A stretch of DNA of 12,294 nt. Source: an uncultured Microbacterium sp. (GTDB taxonomy: Bacteria; Actinomycetota; Actinomycetes; Actinomycetales; Microbacteriaceae). The stretch covers positions 1-12,294 of the forward strand of contig CALANM010000022.1 in NCBI GenBank assembly GCA_937926065.1, written 5' to 3'. This document shows, in pieces, positions 6,989 to 12,294 of the stretch (its first letter is position 1; each line of letters starts with the position of its first letter). The notes below the pieces were generated by a model, which ran no database searches, was not told the DNA's origin, and saw nothing but the letters and a program-made list of their open reading frames with translations. A program made the translations under genes and the position numbers.

Positions 6989-6994
6989 TAGACT
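6989..6994 (+). promoter_or_regulatory. Probable -10 box of the glyS promoter
   Basis: TAGACT fits TANNNT and lies 70 nt upstream of the glyS GTG. No -35 consensus is seen; that region falls in the right arm of the preceding hairpin. It predicts a transcript start near 7001-7002 and a leader of about 64 nt. Confidence 0.5.
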
Positions 6995-7001
6995 TGTCGG
7001 A

Positions 7002-7019
7002 TGCCGTGCGCTCACGGCA
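7002..7019 (+). promoter_or_regulatory. Hairpin at the 5' end of the glyS leader
   Basis: TGCCGTG (7002-7008) and CACGGCA (7013-7019) form a perfect 7-bp stem with the tetraloop CGCT. If the -10 at 6989-6994 is right, the hairpin sits at the very 5' end of the mRNA. The leader is too short for a T-box. The element could stabilise the transcript or be a DNA-binding palindrome. Confidence 0.45.
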
Positions 7020-7064
7020 CGGCGTTCGCCAGCACTCCCCGCAACCGACCATTTGGAGCCACCT

Positions 7065-8453
7065 GTGGCCGAGCAGTCCCGCCTCGACAAAGTCATCGCC
7101 CTCGCCCGTCACCGCGGGTTCGTGTTCCAGGCCGGTGAGATCTACGGCGGATCCCGCTCCGCGTGGGACTACGGCCCGCTCGGCACCGAGCTGAAGGAGA
7201 ACATCCGCCGCCAGTGGTGGCAGACGTTCGTGCGCGGCCGTGGCGACATGGTGGGGCTCGACTCGTCGATCATCCTGCCCAAGCGGGTGTGGGAGGCGTC
7301 GGGCCACGTCGCGACGTTCACCGACCCGCTGGTGGAGTGCCTCCAGTGCCACAAGCGGTTCCGGGCCGACAACCTCCTCGAGGACTTCGAGTCGCGCAAG
7401 GGCCGCCCGGCTGAGAACGGACTCGCCGACGTGCCGTGCCCCCACTGCGGCACGAAGGGACAGTACACCGAGCCGAAGGCGTTCTCCGGCCTTGTGAAGA
7501 CCTATCTCGGCGTCGTCGACGACGAGTCGGGCCTGCACTTCCTCCGCCCCGAGACGGCGCAGGGCATCTTCGTCAACTTCTCGAACGTGCTCACCGCGTC
7601 CCGCAAGAAGCCGCCGTTCGGCATCGGCCAGGTGGGCAAGGCGTTCCGCAACGAGATCACGCCCGGAAACTTCATCTTCCGCACCCGCGAGTTCGAGCAG
7701 ATGGAGATCGAGTACTTCACGCCGCCCGCCGAGGCGCAGCAGTGGTTCGAGCACTGGGTGCAGGCGTGCTGGGACTGGTTCGTCGACCTCGGCATCGAAC
7801 CGGAGAACATGCGTCAGTTCGACGTCCCCGAAGACGAGCGCGCGCACTACTCGGCCGGCACGATCGACTTCGAGTACCGCTTCGGCTTCCCCGGCAAGGA
7901 GTGGGGCGAGCTCATGGGCGTCGCCAACCGCACCGACTTCGACCTGTCGAGCCACATCGAGGCATCCGGCCAGTCGCTCACCTACTTCGACCAGGCATCG
8001 GGCGAGAAGTACGTGCCGTACGTCATCGAGCCGTCGTTCGGTCTCACCCGGTCGATGATGGCGTTCCTCGTCGACGCGTACCGCGAGGAGGAGGTGCCCA
8101 ACGCCAAGGGCGGCACCGACACCCGCACGGTGCTGAAGCTCGACCCGCGCCTGGCGCCCGTCAAGGTCGCCGTGCTGCCGCTGAGCCGCAACGAGAACCT
8201 GTCGCCGATGGCGCGTGAGCTGGCCGACTCGCTGCGTGCCGAGGGCTGGAACGTCGACTTCGACGACGCCGGCGCGATCGGCCGCCGTTACCGCCGTCAG
8301 GACGAGATCGGCACACCGTACTGCGTCACGGTCGACTTCGACTCGCTCGAGGACCGTGCCGTCACGGTGCGTGACCGCGACACGATGGCGCAGGAGCGCG
8401 TGCCGCTCGACGCCCTGCTCGACTACCTCGCGCCGCGCCTGCGCGGAGCGTGA
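7065..8453 (+). CDS. glyS: Glycine--tRNA ligase (alpha2 type)
   Basis: This 462-residue cytoplasmic class II aminoacyl-tRNA synthetase charges tRNA-Gly with glycine using ATP. The length is typical of the single-chain homodimeric form found in Actinobacteria. Seen in order: GFVFQAGEIYGGSRSAWDYGP at 18-38, a zinc-type knuckle C92-x2-C95 and C125-x2-C128, HFLRPETAQGIF at 158-169 and class II motif 2 (GKAFRNEITPGNFIFR at 191-206, then EFEQMEIEYF). Motif 3 is EPSFGLTRSMMAFL at 322-335, and the C-terminal anticodon-binding domain runs from about residue 365 (KVAVLPLS at 367-374, IGRRYRRQDEIGTPYC at 405-420). The GTG at 7065 is chosen because GGAG lies 6 nt upstream and the family N-terminus begins there; the in-frame upstream extension covers the leader and terminator. 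The gene is housekeeping and apparently monocistronic. Its end faces the S8 protease gene with 15 bp between. Confidence 0.97.
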   Translation: MAEQSRLDKVIALARHRGFVFQAGEIYGGSRSAWDYGPLGTELKENIRRQWWQTFVRGRGDMVGLDSSIILPKRVWEASGHVATFTDPLVECLQCHKRFRADNLLEDFESRKGRPAENGLADVPCPHCGTKGQYTEPKAFSGLVKTYLGVVDDESGLHFLRPETAQGIFVNFSNVLTASRKKPPFGIGQVGKAFRNEITPGNFIFRTREFEQMEIEYFTPPAEAQQWFEHWVQACWDWFVDLGIEPENMRQFDVPEDERAHYSAGTIDFEYRFGFPGKEWGELMGVANRTDFDLSSHIEASGQSLTYFDQASGEKYVPYVIEPSFGLTRSMMAFLVDAYREEEVPNAKGGTDTRTVLKLDPRLAPVKVAVLPLSRNENLSPMARELADSLRAEGWNVDFDDAGAIGRRYRRQDEIGTPYCVTVDFDSLEDRAVTVRDRDTMAQERVPLDALLDYLAPRLRGA

Positions 8454-8468
8454 CGCGACGCGAGCGGA

Positions 8469-10889
8469 CTACCTGACGGCCTTCGCCGTCTTGGCGCTCG
8501 TCTTCGTGGTGGTCTTGTAGCCCGACTTCGACGCCTTCACGGTGACGGTGATCCGCTTGCCGACGACCGACGACCTCACCTTGTAGGTCTTCTTCGTCGC
8601 GCCCTTGATCGCTTTGCCGTCGGCCTTCCACTGGTAGGTGATCTTGGCAGGCTTCGGCGACCATGTGCCCGGCGAGGCGGTCAGGGTGCGTCCCGCCTTG
8701 GCGGTGCCGCTGATCTTCGGCTTCGGCGCGGCAGAGAACACGTTGACGATCGGCGTCGTATAGCCGGAGAACTTCTTGGTCGTCGCGAAGCCGCCGCGCT
8801 TGCCGGTGGCCAGCACGCGGATCTTCTTGCCGGCGTCGGACTTCGTCAGCTTGTAGCTCGACGAGGTCGCCCCCGAGATCGGCTTGCTGCCGCGATACCA
8901 CTGGTAGGTGAAGGACGCCTTGGGGCGCCAGGTGGGTGCGACCGCCTTCAAGGTCGAGCCGACCGTACGCGAGCCCGAGATCTTCGGTGCGGGCGTCGCG
9001 ATGAAGTCCGCGACCGGGATCTCCCGCATGATGAGCTCACCCGAGCCGTAGACGCTGTCGATGCCGGCCGTGCCCCTGTCGGTCGTGTGGTGAGTGCGCA
9101 GGTATTCGATGATCTCGGCGGGCGTCTTGCTCGGGTAGCGCTGCACGACGAGGGCCGCCGCGGCTGCGGCGACGGGCGTCGCGGCGCTCGTGCCGTTGAA
9201 GCGGCCCCCCTGGCCGCCCCACGTGTAGGCGCGGCTCGTGAAGTTCGATCCCGCACTCAGCTCCGGCTTGATGCGGCCGTCGTTGGTCGGGCCCTGCGAG
9301 CTGTAGTACGCCGCCTGGGTGCCGCCGACCGGGTCGACCGCTCCCACGACGGCGATGCCGGGGTTCTTGCTGTCGTTGAACGCGCTGCCGGCGCTGTAGG
9401 GAGAAGACGCCGCATCGAGGATGTCGCCGGAGTTGCCCTGGAGCTCGAGGATGTCGTCGCCGCTGCCGTTGCCTTCCGCGTCGCGGTAGATGCCGACGGA
9501 GATCGTCGAACCGTAGGAGCAGTCGAAGTACCAGTCGCTCCCGTCCTGGAGCTCGAGGGGCTTGTCGCCCTTCGTGTTCTGGAAGTTGGGGCTGTACCCC
9601 GGTGCTTGCACCTTGCCGCCGGCGATGCGGTAGATGTCGTAGTCGGTGGGAGCGTCGGCGCCCCAGTCGTTCCAGCGGAGACGGAAGTAGGGCGTGCAGA
9701 CGACCTGCATCGTCTCGGAGTACGACGTCGTCCACAGCTTCTTCGTCGGGTCGTACCTGGTGAGTGCGAACTCGTGCCAGCCGTTGCCGTTCGTGTCCCG
9801 GAAGGTGTCGCGCCAGTAGCCGCCGACCAGCCGCTTCGAGCCGTCGTTGTAGTTCACGGTGTACGCGCCGGCGTTGCCAGCGGAGTTGAACCAGGCGATG
9901 CCCTTGCTCACGGCGTAGTCCACGAGGGCGGCCGAGGACCCCTTGCCGGTGCCGGGACCGTCGAAGAACCCGCCCAGCGACCGGGTCATGACCCGCACGC
10001 CGTTGTCGGCGAACCAGGTGATCGCCTTCTTGAGGTCGGCGTTGGTCGTGACGGTCGCGATGTAGATCTTCGCCTGGGGGGCGATGTCACGGATGGCTTC
10101 GGCGACGGCGACCCCGTGCAGGCCGGTGTCGTCGTCCATGCCGAACACGTCGCACTTCCGCCCGTTGGAACGGCAGAACGTCCCCGATGCGCCGGCGATC
10201 TCTCCCTTGGCCCGTGCGTCCTTCCACGCGGCGCGGTTGAAGTAGTCGACGATGCCGATCCTCACGCCGTCGCCTTGGAGCCCGATGCGATGCCAGCGGA
10301 GCACGCGCGTCTTCGTGTAGACCTCGCCGCCCTTCGTGCCGACGGTCTGCGGCGCGACGCGGATCGTGTCGGGAGCAGCCGCGGACTGGCCCGGGAGGGC
10401 CACGGCGGTCACGGCATCGGCCTCTTCCACGTCGGCGAGCCCGTCGAGCGGAACGTCGGCGACGAGCACGCCGCTGGTGACGACCGACACGTTGACGCCG
10501 CCCGCTGATGCGATGGCGGCACGGGCGGCCGGCTCGGACGAGTAGGCGACTTCTACGCGGAGGCGATCGCCGTCGACGTGCACCTGCGACGCGAGCTCGT
10601 CGGGGACGGGCTCATCGTCGAGGATCGCGTCGACGACCGTCGTCAGGGCGCCGTCACCGACCTGGCTCCGCTTCGAGGGCGGCGTCAGCTGCCCGAGGTC
10701 AGTGACCAGTGCGTCGCGGGAAGCCGACCGGGGCGGGAGCTCGTCGACCGTGACGTTCGGGAGCGCCCCCACGCCGCCGGACGTGGCGGCCGTGACCGCG
10801 GATGCCGTTGCGTCCGCGGCCGGAGCGACCAGTGCGCCGGTCAGCGCGAGGGAACAGGCGGCGACGAGGGCCGCGACGCGGTGCTTCAT
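8469..10889 (-). CDS. Secreted subtilisin-like serine protease (S8) with inserted domain and two C-terminal Ig-like repeats
   Basis: This 806-residue protein is exported. It has a Sec signal peptide at 1-27 (basic MKHR, hydrophobic core, probable cleavage after ADA) and a propeptide-like region at about 28-190. The subtilase core has catalytic Asp215 (IGIVDYF), His258 (GLHGVAVAEAI), oxyanion Asn339 (NSAGNAG) and Ser568 (NGTSAATP). Asn-to-Ser spacing is 229 residues, against 66 in subtilisin, so a ~160-residue insertion lies at about 345-510 (NDWGADAPTDYDIY at 407-420; C398 and C457 may pair). Two ~80-residue repeats end the protein (634-712 and 722-800), followed by a Lys/Thr-rich basic tail. 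No LPXTG sorting signal or membrane anchor is seen. The ATG at 10889 has GGAG about 6 nt upstream. The protease is likely extracellular, perhaps retained on the cell surface by the repeats; its targets are unknown. Confidence 0.93.
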   Translation of the reverse strand: MKHRVAALVAACSLALTGALVAPAADATASAVTAATSGGVGALPNVTVDELPPRSASRDALVTDLGQLTPPSKRSQVGDGALTTVVDAILDDEPVPDELASQVHVDGDRLRVEVAYSSEPAARAAIASAGGVNVSVVTSGVLVADVPLDGLADVEEADAVTAVALPGQSAAAPDTIRVAPQTVGTKGGEVYTKTRVLRWHRIGLQGDGVRIGIVDYFNRAAWKDARAKGEIAGASGTFCRSNGRKCDVFGMDDDTGLHGVAVAEAIRDIAPQAKIYIATVTTNADLKKAITWFADNGVRVMTRSLGGFFDGPGTGKGSSAALVDYAVSKGIAWFNSAGNAGAYTVNYNDGSKRLVGGYWRDTFRDTNGNGWHEFALTRYDPTKKLWTTSYSETMQVVCTPYFRLRWNDWGADAPTDYDIYRIAGGKVQAPGYSPNFQNTKGDKPLELQDGSDWYFDCSYGSTISVGIYRDAEGNGSGDDILELQGNSGDILDAASSPYSAGSAFNDSKNPGIAVVGAVDPVGGTQAAYYSSQGPTNDGRIKPELSAGSNFTSRAYTWGGQGGRFNGTSAATPVAAAAAALVVQRYPSKTPAEIIEYLRTHHTTDRGTAGIDSVYGSGELIMREIPVADFIATPAPKISGSRTVGSTLKAVAPTWRPKASFTYQWYRGSKPISGATSSSYKLTKSDAGKKIRVLATGKRGGFATTKKFSGYTTPIVNVFSAAPKPKISGTAKAGRTLTASPGTWSPKPAKITYQWKADGKAIKGATKKTYKVRSSVVGKRITVTVKASKSGYKTTTKTSAKTAKAVR
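8490..8726 (-). repeat. C-terminal Ig-like repeat 2 of the S8 protease
   Basis: Residues 722-800 carry the pattern PKISG, GRTLTASPGTW, ITYQW, ATKKTY and GKRITVTVKA, matching repeat 1 (8754-8990) position by position. This unit is common in actinobacterial surface and secreted proteins and is predicted to be an Ig-like beta-sandwich that binds cell wall or ligand. This copy is unusually rich in Lys. Confidence 0.75.
8754..8990 (-). repeat. C-terminal Ig-like repeat 1 of the S8 protease
   Basis: Residues 634-712 carry PKISGSRTVGSTL, APTW, FTYQWYRG, ISGATSSSYKL and GKKIRV. They align with repeat 2 without large gaps but have diverged (for example STLKAVAPTW against RTLTASPGTW). A short linker (TTPIVNVFSA) separates the copies. 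Confidence 0.75.
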
Positions 10890-10930
10890 GTCACTCCAGA
10901 TGCGACGACGCCGCGGCGCGACGTGCTCAG

Positions 10931-10960
10931 GCTACTTTCCCCTGTGACGGGGGTGGAAGC
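10931..10960. other. Imperfect inverted repeat between the HhH-GPD and S8 protease genes
   Basis: CCCC (10939-10942) and GGGG (10949-10952) flank the loop TGTGAC. Outer matches, GCT against AGC with wobble pairs between, extend it to about 30 nt. It lies in the 107-bp gap downstream of the HhH-GPD stop and upstream of the protease start. It could be a weak terminator for the former or a regulatory element for the latter. I see no clear protease promoter in this gap; TAGCCT on the minus strand nearby is the only -10-like hexamer. Confidence 0.3.
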
Positions 10961-10996
10961 AACTCTGGCGGGCCGGTTGCTGCGCGGATCGGCGGG

Positions 10997-11569
10997 TCAT
11001 TTCGCTTTTGCGGCCGCCTTCATCGCGCGCTTGTGCTCGCGGACCTTCGCGAGCGAGTCGGGGGAGACGATGTCGGCCACGGAACGGTAGGCGCCTTCCT
11101 CACCGTAGGGGGCGGAGGCTTCACGCCAGCCGGCGCCCGTGAAGCCGTACTGCTTGCCGAGCAGCGCGAGGAAGATCTTGGCCTTCTGGTCGCCGAAGCC
11201 GGGGAGCGCCTTCAGGCGCTTGAGCACAGTCGGTCCGTCGGCGTCGGCCCAGATCGCGGCGGCATCCCCGTGCCAGTCGTCGACGACGGCCTGGCACAGC
11301 GCCTGCACGCGCGCTGCCATCGACCCCGGGAACCGGTGGACGGCGGGCGTCGTCTTGAACAGCTCGACGAACGCGTCGGGATCGTAGGAGGCGATCGCCG
11401 CGGCGTCGAGCCTGTCGCCCGAGCCGGTGCGCTCGGCGATCTTCAGCGGACCGGTGAAGGCGGTCTCCATCGCGATCTGCTGGTCGAGGAGCATTCCGAT
11501 GAGGAGCGCGAGCGGGTCGTCTGTGAGGAGGCGGTCGGCGGCGTCGTCGCCCGTGATGTGCAGTCCCAT
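10997..11569 (-). CDS. HhH-GPD superfamily base-excision-repair-like protein
   Basis: This is a 190-residue small cytoplasmic protein of the uncharacterised actinobacterial HhH-GPD group (TIGR03252-like). Seen: the conserved start GLHITGDDAADRLL, the helix DPLALLIGMLLDQQI at 18-32, and a helix-hairpin-helix DNA-backbone-binding motif at 119-141 (LKALPGFGDQKAKIF, then LALL). The signature APYGEEGAYRSVADIVSPDSL at 153-173 and a Lys/Ala-rich C-terminus follow. The Lys of bifunctional glycosylases is replaced by Gln128, and no Asp stands at the usual place about 18 residues later. Classic endonuclease III-type chemistry is therefore not supported. I chose ATG 11569 because the family N-terminus begins there. 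An out-of-frame ATG 8 nt upstream (11577) sits at a better distance from the AAGGTGG SD but opens only a 45-codon frame. The gene is divergent from the FAD oxidase gene with 52 bp between. Confidence 0.85.
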   Translation of the reverse strand: MGLHITGDDAADRLLTDDPLALLIGMLLDQQIAMETAFTGPLKIAERTGSGDRLDAAAIASYDPDAFVELFKTTPAVHRFPGSMAARVQALCQAVVDDWHGDAAAIWADADGPTVLKRLKALPGFGDQKAKIFLALLGKQYGFTGAGWREASAPYGEEGAYRSVADIVSPDSLAKVREHKRAMKAAAKAK

Positions 11570-11621
11570 GCACTCATGGTCCCACCTTCGGTGCGTGGCG
11601 GCGGATGGGAGGATGGATGCC

Positions 11622-12294
11622 ATGACCGGCTCGACCGATCCTGCTGACCACGACCACGCGGCGTCCGACCTCGTCGCCCACGCACGACAGACGCATGTCG
11701 TCGTCATCGGAGGCGGACTCGCCGGCTCGGTCGCCGCGCTCGAGTGCGCGAAGGTCGGGATGACGGTGACGCTGCTCGAAGCGGAGGACCGGCTCGGTGG
11801 CGCACTGCGCCCCGCCGACCTCGGGGGTCTTGCCGTCGCGCCCTTCGCCGACGGTCTCGCGCCGGGCTCGGGCGCCCTCGACGGCCTGCTCGATGAGGTC
11901 GGGCTTCTCGATCGGGTCGAGCGCGTGCGCCCGCGGCGGCGGTGGATCAGCGGCGCGGGCACGCCGGACCGCGACGCCGTCGCGCTGCCGGAGGAGACGG
12001 TGCTCGGCATCCCCGCCAACCCGTGGGCGCCTGACGTGCGCCGCATGATCGGCTGGGGCGGCGTCTGGCGCGCCTACCTCGACCGGCTGCGCCCCCCGTT
12101 GACGATCGGGCGCGAGCGGAACCTCGGCAGCCTCGTCGCCACGCGCATGGGCGCGAAGGTGCGCGACCGGCTCGTCGCTCCCGTCACTCGCGCGACGCTC
12201 GCTCTCGAGCCCGACGAGGTCGACGTCGAGGTGGTCGCCCCGAAGCTCAACGCGGCGCTCACCAGCACGGGCTCGCTCGCCGGTGCGGCGGGCG
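11622..12294 (+). CDS. FAD-dependent protoporphyrinogen/coproporphyrinogen oxidase-like protein (HemY/CgoX-like), 5' part
   Basis: 224 codons of a longer gene are present; the rest lies past the right edge. An N-terminal Rossmann fold for FAD is clear: HVVVIGGGLAGSVAALECAKVG at 25-46 with GxGxxG at 30-35, then acidic E53 in TLLEAEDRLGG. Later segments resemble protoporphyrinogen oxidase: LPEETVLGIPANPWAPDVRRM at 122-142, RPPLTIGRERNLGSLVATRMG at 157-177, DRLVAPVTR at 182-190 and PDEVDVEVVAPKLNAALTSTGSL at 197-219. The family oxidises protoporphyrinogen IX or, in Actinobacteria, coproporphyrinogen III in haem synthesis. The ATG at 11622 has GGGAGG 9 nt upstream; an in-frame ATG at 11613 would leave no spacer. 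Other FAD amine oxidase or phytoene desaturase-type enzymes share the fold. No other haem gene is in the window to confirm the role. Confidence 0.75.
   Translation, partial: MTGSTDPADHDHAASDLVAHARQTHVVVIGGGLAGSVAALECAKVGMTVTLLEAEDRLGGALRPADLGGLAVAPFADGLAPGSGALDGLLDEVGLLDRVERVRPRRRWISGAGTPDRDAVALPEETVLGIPANPWAPDVRRMIGWGGVWRAYLDRLRPPLTIGRERNLGSLVATRMGAKVRDRLVAPVTRATLALEPDEVDVEVVAPKLNAALTSTGSLAGAAG

Noticed and set aside
7001..7064. T-box riboswitch upstream of glyS
   Set aside because: The predicted leader is only about 64 nt, with no T-box consensus or specifier loop.
6879..7955. 358-codon minus-strand open frame across the glyS 5' half
   Set aside because: It runs through the terminator hairpin and is antisense to unmistakable glycyl-tRNA synthetase motifs.
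9087..10508. 473-codon plus-strand open frame inside the S8 protease gene
   Set aside because: Low-complexity Val/Ala/Arg/Gly sequence antisense to a protein with all subtilase catalytic motifs; a GC-driven shadow.
1..12294. Mobile element, prophage, CRISPR array or toxin-antitoxin module
   Set aside because: No transposase, integrase, terminal repeats, regularly spaced repeats or paired small toxin/antitoxin-like genes were seen; the gene content is metabolic and housekeeping.

Overview
The window is a compact, high-GC stretch with SD-led genes, several GTG starts, no stretch of 300 bases without a gene, and protein families typical of Actinobacteria. A Microbacteriaceae member such as Microbacterium is the best guess. 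This rests on protein style, not on a database search. I see no rRNA, tRNA, CRISPR array, insertion sequence or phage gene.

Region 1 (1-6492) is a carbohydrate-uptake locus built around a divergent promoter region at 4417-4567. Leftward run a lipoprotein solute-binding protein (SBP), two CUT1-type ABC permeases and a GH127-like glycosidase (beta-L-arabinofuranosidase superfamily) that is cut by the window edge. Spacing is 2 bp, a 4-bp ATGA overlap and 22 bp, so this is one operon. Rightward run a LacI-family regulator and an SMP-30/gluconolactonase-family enzyme, also joined by an ATGA overlap. The inferred logic is as follows: the SBP and permeases import a glycoside, the glycosidase (no visible signal peptide, so probably cytoplasmic) cleaves it, the lactonase may handle an oxidised sugar product, and the LacI protein senses a sugar ligand. 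No ABC ATPase gene is present, so a shared MsiK-like ATPase would have to energise the transporter.

Region 2 (6493-8453) holds a small DUF4870-like membrane protein that looks leaderless, a strong terminator-like hairpin, then glyS (glycyl-tRNA synthetase) with its own -10 box and a short structured leader.

Region 3 (8469-10889, minus strand) is a large secreted subtilisin-like (S8) protease with a ~160-residue insertion in its catalytic domain and two C-terminal Ig-like repeats. It converges on glyS with only 15 bp between the stop codons.

Region 4 (10997-12294) holds a short HhH-GPD-fold DNA-repair-like protein on the minus strand. Divergent from it is the 5' part of an FAD-dependent protoporphyrinogen/coproporphyrinogen oxidase-like gene that runs off the right edge.

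I find no clearly unprecedented system. The most worthwhile leads are the GH127-like/lactonase sugar locus, the LacI regulator with an unusual hinge, the HhH-GPD protein lacking the canonical catalytic residues, and the protease with the inserted domain.
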